A stretch of DNA of 64,000 nt from Terribacillus sp. FSL K6-0262. GTDB taxonomy: Bacteria > Bacillota > Bacilli > Bacillales > Amphibacillaceae. Shown here in pieces: positions 1 through 7,782 of the stretch. A program made the translations under genes and the position numbers. The notes under the pieces are model-generated. The model worked only from the letters and a program-made list of their open reading frames with translations, did not search any database and had not been told where the DNA came from. The first letter of the stretch is position 1; each line of letters starts with the position of its first letter. The stretch spans positions 62,001-126,000 of the forward strand of contig NZ_CP150277.1 in NCBI RefSeq assembly GCF_037977385.1. Direction: 5' to 3'.

Positions 1-2267
1 TCATTCTCCAGATAAACGGTTATTTGCTCAATGAAGCAGCTTATCGTCTCCTTTGTCACATGGTCGCTGAATGCTGCGAACGGGATTTCTCCCTCTGTTC
101 CAAGCTTGGCGTGAACAAAACTGTATCCGTTCTGAACGGCCTGCAGAAACACTTGATGCCTTTTATCGCTTACAAGCTCGGCAGGGTTTTGCGATAAGAA
201 TTCCTCCAGACTCATCTGCTTTCCGCTGAGACTCTCGATATCTGCTTCGATCTGCAGGCGGGATTTCCATTTGACGAGCACCGTTCGATGCGGATGCTGG
301 CTTGTTGCCTGCTTCAGCATATTGATGGAAGCTGTCGTCGGATTAGGAGATACCGGCAGCATGCTTTCCCCGAGCAGCGCATTGGCAAACGATGATTTAC
401 CGGCGCTGAAAGCTCCAAAGAGCACCAATGTATAATCCTGATGTATCAATTTTTCTTGTCTATTCTTGATATCTTCAATCGCCGCTTGAAAACCTTCCAC
501 ACCTTGAAGGGCCGCTGCTGCGCGATCAAGATCTTGCACCATCTGTTCCGGAGATCGTTTTGCAGTCCGTCTCTGCTTTTCAATCGATGGTTTTTCCGGC
601 GTTTCAGTCGATTTACCTGGTTCCTCCGGCAGCTCCATCATTTCTTTCATCCGATACCTGTCTGCCAGGGCTTCCCTTGTTTGTTCGATGATATGTGCGT
701 CCCTTTGCTGGCCCGTTTGCTGTATACGCTTGGCAAGTGCTTCAAAGGACTGTTTCAGCTGATCGATTTCCATTTTGATTCGCTCATTTTCTGCGGCTTT
801 TCGTTTCTCCTGCTGTTCCAGGCGTTCTGCTTCTTGATAGGCACTCTGGGTCGTATTGACGGCAGCTTCCACTACTTGCAGTGCGGCTTTTTTAAAGCTG
901 AGCTTAATATGATCCTGAACTGCCGCTGTATACACGAGCGTATAGGTCCCATTCATGCTTGCTCCCGGCTGGACATGCTGCTCCAATAAATCAGCCGGCA
1001 GTTCCGCCGCAAATTCCTGCAGCAGGACTTGTACCGATTCCGTATATACATCATGCCTCCTGGCCCAGTCACGCAGCTTGTCACGCAGTCTCCAAGTCAG
1101 CTGCTTCTCGATTTGCTGCTGAATCATCCCTTCCGTCTTGGCACGCCGTTGTTCCCGCTCCTCTGCCGTTTTCCGTTTACTGCCGAACAAGCCGACCTTG
1201 AAGTCAGGAAAAGTGGATTCCAAATATTCCTCAGCCGCATCACGTACTTCAAAAGGCATCAGATTGGCATTCTTCAAGGTCTGCAGAATCGTCTCGCGAC
1301 CATCTTCCTCTGCTGCTTTCTGTTTCCCGCGCCAGTTACTGGCTGCATCCGCAGCAGCATCATCCAATTGATGGAGCGTTTCCATCAATATCGCTTCTTT
1401 TTCCGCAAGTTCTTGTTTCTTTTCCTGGAGATAGTAAGTGATCAGTCGCTGTCTGCCTCGCTCCACTCCTGCTTTATGCAGCCGCTCTCTGTCTCCAAGC
1501 AGGAGATCCATCTTCTCTTTCACAGCAGAAAGCTGATTGCGCTTATGGTCCGTCTCCTTCAGCGTTGTGTAATAAACAGCTTCAGGTGTGATGCCCCACT
1601 GTTCGAATACATTGGCGACTCCATGTTGAAAATCATACCAGGAAAGCTCTTCATCACGATGCTTATCGATTTGATTGATGATCAGATAGAATGGCTGCCC
1701 TTGATCGGAAAGCTGCTGTAAAAACAGTAAATTCACTTCCGATTGGACATGATTGTAATCAGTCACATAAAACATCGCATCCACAAGATGCAGTGCTGAT
1801 TCGGTCATCAAACGGTCTGCATCATCACTTGCATCGATCCCCGGTGTATCCATCAAAGCGATACCGTATGGAAGATTGGTTTGATCGTCTTGAATTGCGA
1901 TTCTTTGAATGTCTTTATTGCGGCAATATGTATCCAAGGTCTCTTTCCGATATGGCGCTGGCAGTTTATATTTCGTATCATCCGATCCATAGGCAAAGAC
2001 TTCCGGCTCCCCATTTTGGATGGTGACGATATTGGCACTCGTCGGAATCGGACTGGCCGGAAGCACTTGGTCGCCAATCAAAGCATTGATGAGTGAACTT
2101 TTCCCAGCTGAAAAATGACCGGTGAAGCAGATGAAGGCAGTCCCCTTTTCGGCCTTCTCCACTAAATCGAGCGCTTTTTTGCTGTATTGCGATGCCTTTT
2201 CCGCTTCGAAAAATTGATATAATGCTGCCAGACTGAACAATTCCGTTGTTTCCGCTGTACGCCGCAT
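1..2267 (-). CDS. dynA: DynA-type tandem dynamin-like GTPase (3' end outside window)
   Basis: Bacterial dynamin, a membrane-remodelling GTPase; in B. subtilis DynA (YpbR) fuses two dynamin units and supports membrane fusion and phage tolerance. The open frame runs from ATG at 2267, preceded by GGGAGG, through the window edge: 755 codons without a stop. Two P-loops in the same frame show the fusion: GHFSAGKSS at about residue 50-58 and GAFSAGKSS at about residue 618-626. The first is followed by a PIPTSAN segment and the second by SPNPTT, both typical G2 regions. The middle is helical and charged, as expected for the stalk. The family is about 1,190 residues, so roughly the last third is missing. 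Family assignment is firm. Confidence 0.93.
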   Translation of the reverse strand, partial: MRRTAETTELFSLAALYQFFEAEKASQYSKKALDLVEKAEKGTAFICFTGHFSAGKSSLINALIGDQVLPASPIPTSANIVTIQNGEPEVFAYGSDDTKYKLPAPYRKETLDTYCRNKDIQRIAIQDDQTNLPYGIALMDTPGIDASDDADRLMTESALHLVDAMFYVTDYNHVQSEVNLLFLQQLSDQGQPFYLIINQIDKHRDEELSWYDFQHGVANVFEQWGITPEAVYYTTLKETDHKRNQLSAVKEKMDLLLGDRERLHKAGVERGRQRLITYYLQEKKQELAEKEAILMETLHQLDDAAADAASNWRGKQKAAEEDGRETILQTLKNANLMPFEVRDAAEEYLESTFPDFKVGLFGSKRKTAEEREQRRAKTEGMIQQQIEKQLTWRLRDKLRDWARRHDVYTESVQVLLQEFAAELPADLLEQHVQPGASMNGTYTLVYTAAVQDHIKLSFKKAALQVVEAAVNTTQSAYQEAERLEQQEKRKAAENERIKMEIDQLKQSFEALAKRIQQTGQQRDAHIIEQTREALADRYRMKEMMELPEEPGKSTETPEKPSIEKQRRTAKRSPEQMVQDLDRAAAALQGVEGFQAAIEDIKNRQEKLIHQDYTLVLFGAFSAGKSSFANALLGESMLPVSPNPTTASINMLKQATSQHPHRTVLVKWKSRLQIEADIESLSGKQMSLEEFLSQNPAELVSDKRHQVFLQAVQNGYSFVHAKLGTEGEIPFAAFSDHVTKETISCFIEQITVYLEN

Positions 2268-2318
2268 GTTGCTCCCTCCCCTTATGTATGCGCATTCATA
2301 TTTTTTATTATAAAACAG

Positions 2319-2352
2319 GAAAACCGCACTTACCATCGTAAATGCGGTTTTC
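2319..2352 (-). terminator. Intrinsic terminator after the C45-type hydrolase
   Basis: Inverted repeat AAAACCGCA / TGCGGTTTT directly after the stop at 2356. On the minus strand it is followed by a T-containing stretch. It separates this gene from dynA. Confidence 0.7.
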
Positions 2353-2355
2353 ATT

Positions 2356-3402
2356 TCATTCTCCCATATATGGAATCCGGACATCGGTGTCCAGGGATCC
2401 GGTGAATTGGCTGAATGACAGATCCTTACCTCGGAGCCAGGCGCCGAAGTCAACCTCAGTCGGCTGCTGATTCCCGATGGCAAATCCCATTTTAAGCTCT
2501 TTCGGTTTGTAGACAGATGTATGGATCGTACCTGCCCAGTTGCGATAGCTATCGGAAAATACGTCGTAGCTCGGATCGTTCAAGAGTCGGAAGCCTTGAG
2601 CTGCATCCATGTCTTCCTTATGATGAGCCTTGATGATCTCGAATCGACGGTTGCTATCCACTAAATGATGCCGGTTTTCTTTCGTCAAAACATCAAAATG
2701 GTTCGTACTATAATGAGCTTTCTTTACAGCCGTTCCGCGGGGACTTCCTTCGACCACTCGCCGAACACCATCGGCATCATTGATGACATAGTTGAATGAG
2801 TGCCGATGCGGCATTTCAGTCAGCTTCTCGACGGCTTCTTCTGTTGTGGTACAGGTTTCTAAGAGGATGCGAGACAGCATATTACAAATGAATCCTTCTT
2901 CCGGAAAACGCTGATGCACGAAGTTATAGCCGATCGTCAAGCCTTTTTCGTTCATACCGTCGATTCGCCCGAGAATCCGCTGGGAAGGACCGATGGTTGC
3001 AAAATATTCCGATTCCGAGGGCTGATACAATAGGAAACGTCCTTCATATGTTTTTGGATGATAATCATAATTGCGTGCCAGGAATTCATTCCCCGTCACG
3101 ATCGAACAGCCGGAATTGATTCTCCATTCCTGCTGGAAGCCGCTGTAATCCATCAACGTCTCTTCGATAGAGAGACCCAAGGCATCACTGAGCCCAGTCA
3201 ATTCTTCATAAATACCAGGATGATAGCTGCGGAACATACGGAAGGCATCGGCCGGGTCAACCGTAAAACGGCGGCGGTTCCGCTGTTTTTGTTTTTGCTG
3301 GTATCCAAATAATGGTGTATGTTTCAAACGCTCTCCCTGCATGAAGCCGAAATCATAATGCGATCCACGGAAGGTGAATACGTCGGAGTATATCTGTTTC
3401 AT
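2356..3402 (-). CDS. C45-family / choloylglycine-hydrolase-like Ntn hydrolase
   Basis: Predicted autoproteolytic N-terminal-nucleophile hydrolase or acyltransferase of the penicillin acyl-CoA acyltransferase (peptidase C45) type, 348 residues. ATG at 3402 is preferred over upstream starts because AAGAAGGG lies 6 bases before it, and the upstream extension looks non-coding. The likely nucleophile is the Cys in INSGCSIVTGNEF, after which the ARNYDYHP segment matches the family pattern. Later NEKGLTIGYN and a FNYVINDADG segment also fit. No signal peptide, so cytosolic action is likely. The substrate cannot be read from sequence; amide or acyl-amino-acid hydrolysis is the family theme. It has its own terminator and appears monocistronic. 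Confidence 0.8.
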   Translation of the reverse strand: MKQIYSDVFTFRGSHYDFGFMQGERLKHTPLFGYQQKQKQRNRRRFTVDPADAFRMFRSYHPGIYEELTGLSDALGLSIEETLMDYSGFQQEWRINSGCSIVTGNEFLARNYDYHPKTYEGRFLLYQPSESEYFATIGPSQRILGRIDGMNEKGLTIGYNFVHQRFPEEGFICNMLSRILLETCTTTEEAVEKLTEMPHRHSFNYVINDADGVRRVVEGSPRGTAVKKAHYSTNHFDVLTKENRHHLVDSNRRFEIIKAHHKEDMDAAQGFRLLNDPSYDVFSDSYRNWAGTIHTSVYKPKELKMGFAIGNQQPTEVDFGAWLRGKDLSFSQFTGSLDTDVRIPYMGE

Positions 3403-3641
3403 AGCGGACCCTTCTTTTCTGCATAGTATCCTCCTATTATCCAATACGATGCAGGGACGGGGGAAATGATATGCTTGCGGTCCTTCAACATTACAGATAT
3501 GAAGCTGCGTGGGTATGATTCCAGGATGCTTGAAAATATAACCGTTATACCCACTCCATTTTTGAGTGTTCAGGTGTATCAACAGGCAATGATTTAAGGA
3601 ATTTCATCTGCGTTAGCCAGCTGCCCGTTCATTTTCAGCTC

Positions 3642-3767
3642 CTATTCATCTGGTTTGGATTCCTTTGTTCTTTTGCTAGGCAATAGGATGACAAGCAGAA
3701 GTACTTTAATGATCTGATCAAACCAATTCCGGACCTTCCCGGTATTCGACTTCATCAAATCTTTCAT
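3642..3767 (-). CDS. Possible 41-residue small protein with a hydrophobic segment
   Basis: Candidate small gene. ATG at 3767 is preceded by GGGGAAG with about 6 bases spacing, and the frame ends at TAG 3642-3644. The peptide has a charged N-terminus, a hydrophobic stretch IIKVLLLVILLP near residues 19-30 and a basic/acidic tail, so a single membrane helix is possible. I know no homologue. It lies in a 240-base gap between the C45 hydrolase and a YjcZ-like gene. A second overlapping frame starts at 3850 but has no ribosome binding site. Only the start context and length support this call. Confidence 0.35.
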   Translation of the reverse strand: MKDLMKSNTGKVRNWFDQIIKVLLLVILLPSKRTKESKPDE

Positions 3768-3850
3768 GGAAATCTTCCCCAAACGTTATTCTTTGTAATG
3801 CACAACAAGTTCGCCCTAGCTCATACTGCAATTGATATTGAAATTGCATA

Positions 3851-3880
3851 AAAAAGAGACTGCTTCATTTAGCAGTCTCC
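3851..3880 (-). terminator. Terminator of the minus-strand YjcZ-type gene
   Basis: GAGACTGCT / AGCAGTCTC stem with a 6-base loop, followed on the minus strand by CTTTTTT. It starts 17 bases after the stop of the small gene at 3897. Confidence 0.8.
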
Positions 3881-3896
3881 TTCATTACGGATTAAA

Positions 3897-3986
3897 TCAG
3901 CACCAAGCTGCCCCGACAATGATAAGCAAGATGAACAAAACTACTATCAGCGCAAAACCTGCGCCGTAACTGTACCCTCCGCTCAT
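3897..3986 (-). CDS. YjcZ-family small sporulation-type membrane protein (29 aa)
   Basis: Encodes 29 residues: a Gly/Tyr-rich start (MSGGYSYGAG) followed by one hydrophobic helix (FALIVVLFILLIIVGAAW) and a terminal Cys. This matches the annotated YjcZ family of tiny spore-associated proteins in Bacillaceae, of unknown mechanism. ATG at 3986 follows GGAGGTG with 6 bases spacing, a strong ribosome binding site. A terminator follows. A second family member is divergently placed at 4187, so the two share a 200-base intergenic region. Expression late in sporulation is inferred from the family, not from a promoter I can identify. Confidence 0.85.
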   Translation of the reverse strand: MSGGYSYGAGFALIVVLFILLIIVGAAWC

Positions 3987-4186
3987 GATAACACCTCCAT
4001 ATGAATTAATATAATGTATGTATGGACTTCAGCCTTTGTATGGTCACTCACCCATTTTGATCTGAACGTTATTGTCCTTTTGCCAATTTGGATCGTTTCT
4101 ATTCATGAAGCAGCAAAACAATCCCCAATCATCCCTTACAGCAACACATACAATACATCATCCTTGTCATAATAGGAGGTGTACTA

Positions 4187-4279
4187 ATGGGTTCTGGATA
4201 CGGAGCAGGATTTGTGTTTATTATTGTATTGTTCATCCTTTTGATCATTCTCGGTGCATCTGGGTACGGCGGTTACTGA
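4187..4279 (+). CDS. YjcZ-family small sporulation-type membrane protein (30 aa)
   Basis: Thirty residues with the same layout as its divergent neighbour: MGSGYGAG, then a hydrophobic core FVFIIVLFILLIILGA, then a short SGYGGY tail. ATG at 4187 follows AGGAGGTG at 6 bases, and the stop is TGA at 4277-4279. The tail is Gly/Tyr-rich where the neighbour ends in Trp-Cys, so the pair are paralogues rather than a recent identical duplication. The role is unknown; the family is associated with spores. Confidence 0.85.
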   Translation: MGSGYGAGFVFIIVLFILLIILGASGYGGY

Positions 4280-4305
4280 TGTGATTTTTGTGCTCTTTAT
4301 CAAGA

Positions 4306-4334
4306 TCGGCAGGTCGAATGGCCTGTCGCCTTTT
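4306..4334 (+). terminator. Probable terminator of the plus-strand YjcZ-type gene
   Basis: CGGCAGG / CCTGTCG stem (one G-U pair) followed by CCTTTTG, 28 bases after the stop. A weak to moderate hairpin. Confidence 0.5.
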
Positions 4335-4373
4335 GCATGGTTTGAACCTATGTTCGTTTGGCCTTTTCTTATT

Positions 4374-4403
4374 TTAAAAAAAGAAGCAGCGGTATGCTGC
4401 TTC
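4374..4403 (-). terminator. Terminator of the PepSY gene
   Basis: GAAGCAGC / GCTGCTTC stem with a 5-base loop, then a run of seven T on the minus strand. The stem overlaps the stop codon of the PepSY gene. Confidence 0.85.
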
Positions 4404-5037
4404 AATCATCTTCACTATCGTAGGTGATGGTCACAATTTCCCCGGATTGTGCGTTGATGACAACCTCTGCTTCATCATCAGCCGTTTCGAGCTCAAGCTC
4501 ATACACAGGCAATCCATCCTCTTCATCGAACTCGGCGTTTGTCACGGTGCCGCCGACTTCGTCAGTGGCGATTTTGACAGCTTCGTCCATCGTGATTTTC
4601 ACTTCAGCCTGGGAAGCTTGTTTTTGGGAAGGCGAAGTCCCCTGCTTATCGGATTGCTGCTGATCATCAGCCGATTGTTCGTTTTGCTCTTGCTTTTGAT
4701 CATCAGCTGATGCTTGATCCTGGTCTTCTTTCGTTTTTCCCGGTAAAGTTTTCTGTATGCTGCTTTCCTTCAAACTGATCACTTCCCCGGTATTTCCATT
4801 CAAAGTCAGATCATACCGTCTTTCCCCGTTTTCCAGATCAATATCATATCTTGGCTCGCTGCCGCTGCGGTCCAATTCAATTTCTGTCACTGTCGCATTA
4901 TATTGTTTCTCTGCCTGCTGCCGTGCTTGATCGATTGTCATCTCCGGTTCACCAGCGGACGCTTGCATCCGGTAAATACCAAATACAGCTGCGACAAGCA
5001 CGACAATGGCGGCAGGGATAATCCATTTTTTCTTCAT
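4402..5037 (-). CDS. ykoI: Membrane-anchored protein with two PepSY domains (YkoI-like)
   Basis: 211 residues: an N-terminal signal-anchor helix (residues 5-22), a first PepSY domain (about 32-95, MTIDQARQQAEKQYNATVTE onward), a low-complexity Gln/Asp/Ser linker (about 100-145) and a second PepSY domain (about 147-208). PepSY domains are extracellular and thought to modulate peptidases or sensor proteins. In B. subtilis, YkoI is a PepSY protein encoded beside the YkoG/YkoH two-component system, which is the arrangement seen here. The start has GGAGGCG 7 bases upstream. It lies 90 bases after the kinase gene, same strand. The symbol is by synteny and domain; exact orthology is not proven. Confidence 0.8.
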   Translation of the reverse strand: MKKKWIIPAAIVVLVAAVFGIYRMQASAGEPEMTIDQARQQAEKQYNATVTEIELDRSGSEPRYDIDLENGERRYDLTLNGNTGEVISLKESSIQKTLPGKTKEDQDQASADDQKQEQNEQSADDQQQSDKQGTSPSQKQASQAEVKITMDEAVKIATDEVGGTVTNAEFDEEDGLPVYELELETADDEAEVVINAQSGEIVTITYDSEDD

Positions 5038-5126
5038 ATCGATCGCCTCCAGCTATCATTGTATAGCCAGTATATATCTTGTTCATTAAAGAAATGGTGA
5101 TTGCTTTATTAGAATTTCATGAGAAG

Positions 5127-6464
5127 CTAGAGTGGCAGCCGGATCGTGAATGTAGATCCTTTGCCCAGGATGCTGTCCACTTCAATCTCTCCATCATGCA
5201 GTCCTACCAGCTGTTTGGCAATGGCCAAGCCAAGGCCGCTGCCTCCCTTCTCGCGGGTGCGGGCTTTATCGACCCGATAAAATCGATCGAAAATACGCCG
5301 CTGATCTTGCTCATCGAGTCCTTCGCCCTGGTCGGTGACGGACAAGACCGCTTCATCCCGAGCAGCTTCAACAACGATTTCGATTCGCTCGTCACTGTAT
5401 TTTATGCCATTGCTCAGCAGTATATAGACAACCTGCTTCAGCATATTGGCATCTGCTTTGACGACAACCTCCTGCTCGATATGAAGGCTGATTTCCCTCT
5501 GGTGAGCTGTTTCCATAGCTGCAGCACAGCCTTCAGCTATTCTACCGAGATCGACGGGTTCTTTTTGCAGCAATGCTGGGTCATCTTTTGCCAAAATCAA
5601 TAATTGGTCTACCAATGCCTGCATCCGTTCTGTCTCGCTATGAATCGCTTGGACAGCTTCCTGCTGGACAGCAGGATCATCCGCCCCCCATCGATCCAGC
5701 AGCTTGCTGTAGCTCTTGATGATGCTGATTGGCGTTTTCAGTTCATGCGAGGCATCGGAAACGAACTGCTGCTGCTTGGTAAAGTTCTCTTCCAGCTGAT
5801 CGACCATTTCATTGAAAGTATCACTCAGGGTCTGCAATTCATCATTACTTCTATTTTCCATTTCCATACGCTTCCATTTCCCGCTATTGCGGATTGTCTG
5901 CATGGCTGAAGTCAGGGCAAGGATCGGCCGCAGCAAGAAGCTGCCCAGCAGTCGGCCGCCGAAGATCGAGGGAATCAAAATGATCAGCCCAGCTATCGTC
6001 AGGCTGTATTTCAATACTTGAAACGTCTGCTGAAGACTGACAAGCTCTTCGACAACCTGCATCGTATAAATGCCATTATCCCGAATCACCGGGATGGATA
6101 CTACTGCATACCAGCTGCCGTCATGATAAAAGGTTTGATCCCGTTCCTGTGATGTGAAAGTAAATGGGAGCTCCCGGTATTTTTCCGCTCTTGTTATCAC
6201 ACCTTCACTTTTGCCGTCAGAGCCAATGAATCGCACCATTCCTTCAGTCGGCAGATCCGCCTGAAAAAGACTGCTGCGCGATGTATCCTTCCAATCGACA
6301 GTCGCAGCTGTCTCAGCCAAAGCACGGCCTTGTTCATGCAGCCGTTCGACACTGTTATCCAGGCTTACCTCCCGGAACAGGAAGTAAATGGACATATTCA
6401 CGACCAATAACAGGATCACGAGGGTAACGATTATGTATAGCTGGATCCTTGTGCGCAGCTTCAC
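5127..6464 (-). CDS. ykoH: Sensor histidine kinase with HAMP domain (YkoH-like)
   Basis: 445-residue membrane histidine kinase. A first transmembrane helix (about 9-30) and a second (about 155-177) bracket an extracytoplasmic sensor domain, followed by HAMP (about 178-230). The phosphoacceptor His is in SDASHELKTPIS near residue 240. The N box is around 345 (SNGIKYSDE), and the ATP lid follows with DQGEGLDEQ and GSGLGLAIAKQL. The gene overlaps the response regulator by 4 bases (ATGA), so the two are translationally coupled. The downstream PepSY protein suggests envelope sensing. The signal is not known from sequence. Confidence 0.88.
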   Translation of the reverse strand: MKLRTRIQLYIIVTLVILLLVVNMSIYFLFREVSLDNSVERLHEQGRALAETAATVDWKDTSRSSLFQADLPTEGMVRFIGSDGKSEGVITRAEKYRELPFTFTSQERDQTFYHDGSWYAVVSIPVIRDNGIYTMQVVEELVSLQQTFQVLKYSLTIAGLIILIPSIFGGRLLGSFLLRPILALTSAMQTIRNSGKWKRMEMENRSNDELQTLSDTFNEMVDQLEENFTKQQQFVSDASHELKTPISIIKSYSKLLDRWGADDPAVQQEAVQAIHSETERMQALVDQLLILAKDDPALLQKEPVDLGRIAEGCAAAMETAHQREISLHIEQEVVVKADANMLKQVVYILLSNGIKYSDERIEIVVEAARDEAVLSVTDQGEGLDEQDQRRIFDRFYRVDKARTREKGGSGLGLAIAKQLVGLHDGEIEVDSILGKGSTFTIRLPL

Positions 6465-7153
6465 TTCTCTTCATCCTTGATTGTATATCCGACTCCCCGC
6501 ACCGTCTTGATCAGCTTATGTTTTTCATCTGCATCGATTTTTTTCCTTAAATAGCGGATATACACATCGACTACATTCGTGTCTCCCGCATATTGGAAGC
6601 CCCAAACCCTCTCCAGCAGCTGATCCCGTGTCAGAACTTGCTTTTCGTGCTTCATCAGGAATAAAAGCAAATCATATTCGCGCGGTGTCAGCTCCAATTC
6701 CTTTTTGCCGCGTTTGACCGTTCTTGTTTTCTCATCAAGCGTCAAGTCACCGACCTGGAGCACTGGCTCTGGCACGACAGCCATCACGGTATGACGAAGG
6801 TGGGCTCGAATACGCGCCAATAATTCTTCAATCTCGAATGGCTTCGTCATATAATCAGTGGCACCAAGATCAAAACCGCTCACCTTATCCGGTACAGCAT
6901 CTCTTGCCGTCAGCAGCATGACCGGTACATGGGCATCTTGCTTGCGGATGCGCCGAAGCAGCTCCATCCCGCTCAATGATGGCAGCATCACATCCAGCAA
7001 GATGAATTGATAGCTGTTAGCATAAAATGCTTCCAATGCATCCAGGCCATCGTACTTCACATCAACAGCGAAGCCTTCATGCTCCAGTTCCAGCTGAAGC
7101 AGCCTCGCCATTTTCTTTTCATCTTCCACTACCAGGATTGTCGTCTGATCCAT
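6461..7153 (-). CDS. ykoG: OmpR-family response regulator (YkoG-like)
   Basis: 230 residues. Receiver domain 1-120 with acidic pocket VVEDEKK near residues 8-14, phosphoacceptor Asp54 in ILLDVMLP, and conserved Lys in DYMTKPF near 106. A winged-helix DNA-binding domain occupies about 130-226 (LTPREYDLLLFLMKHE; VVDVYIRYLRKKID; VRGVGYTI). The ATG at 7153 has GGAG about 8 bases before it. It is the partner of the overlapping kinase gene downstream. Targets probably include its own operon and the PepSY gene, by analogy; no operator is evident. Confidence 0.9.
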   Translation of the reverse strand: MDQTTILVVEDEKKMARLLQLELEHEGFAVDVKYDGLDALEAFYANSYQFILLDVMLPSLSGMELLRRIRKQDAHVPVMLLTARDAVPDKVSGFDLGATDYMTKPFEIEELLARIRAHLRHTVMAVVPEPVLQVGDLTLDEKTRTVKRGKKELELTPREYDLLLFLMKHEKQVLTRDQLLERVWGFQYAGDTNVVDVYIRYLRKKIDADEKHKLIKTVRGVGYTIKDEEK

Positions 7154-7170
7154 AGGCTGGGCTCCCTTCC

Positions 7171-7632
7171 TCAGATCGATTTGATTTCTCGATAATTACC
7201 GCCAAAGTACAGCACCGGATCACCATCACGCAGCAGCAAGTCCTCGACTTCCCCAATGATGATCATATGATCGCCAGCCATCACTTTGTCGACTGTTTTA
7301 CACGCCAGATTGACTAGGGCATCTTCTACGACCGGTACGTCATGCAGCGCAATGATCGGCACGGGCTCTTCTTCTTTCTGTTTGGCAAATACCATACTGA
7401 TATCCTTTTGTTCCTCTCTCAGGACACTGACACCGAATGTGGGATTTGTCTGTAAAACATTATATAAGGACGCTTTTTTATCGATTGAAACAGCTATGAG
7501 CTTCGGCTCCAGTGATACAGACATAAAGGCATTCACCGTCATCCCTTTTGTCTCACCTGCCACATCGGTTGTAACAATGGTAATACCTGTCGCAAATTTC
7601 CCCATTGCATCTCTGAACGTACGATTATCCAT
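7171..7632 (-). CDS. Flavin reductase family (FMN-binding split barrel) protein
   Basis: 153 residues from ATG 7632, chosen because GGGGGAG lies just upstream; the longer reading from 7650 has no ribosome binding site. The FATGITIVTT start, MTVNAFMSVSLEPKLIAVSI and a late AGDHMIIIGEV / PVLYFGGNYR pattern are typical of the HpaC/DIM6-type NAD(P)H:flavin oxidoreductase family, which binds FMN or FAD and supplies reduced flavin to partner oxygenases. No oxygenase gene is nearby, so the partner is unknown. It lies only 17 bases upstream of the response regulator start and may be cotranscribed with that operon. Confidence 0.85.
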   Translation of the reverse strand: MDNRTFRDAMGKFATGITIVTTDVAGETKGMTVNAFMSVSLEPKLIAVSIDKKASLYNVLQTNPTFGVSVLREEQKDISMVFAKQKEEEPVPIIALHDVPVVEDALVNLACKTVDKVMAGDHMIIIGEVEDLLLRDGDPVLYFGGNYREIKSI

Positions 7633-7727
7633 TCTGCTCCCCCGTTCCATATGCTATACGTAAAACTATACCATGTCATTTGTGCTGCCTGTCAATTATT
7701 CTATCCTTACAGAGGGCTTATTGTGCA

Positions 7728-7755
7728 GAAAAAAGAGAGGCTCAATGCCCCTCTT
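7728..7755 (-). terminator. Terminator after parC
   Basis: Stem GCCTCTCTT against AAGAGGGGC (one wobble pair) with a 5-base loop, followed on the minus strand by TTTTTTCTGC. It lies 27 bases past the parC stop. Confidence 0.75.
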
Positions 7756-7782
7756 GGTTTACATAATGATATTATTGTAAAT

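Noticed and set aside
441..2295. Several plus-strand and shifted minus-strand frames over the dynamin gene
   Set aside because: They are shadows of one long minus-strand frame that carries both dynamin P-loops and runs out of the window.
3720..3850. A 43-codon frame starting at 3850, minus strand
   Set aside because: It has no ribosome binding site, starts inside the T tract of a terminator and overlaps the better-supported 41-codon frame.
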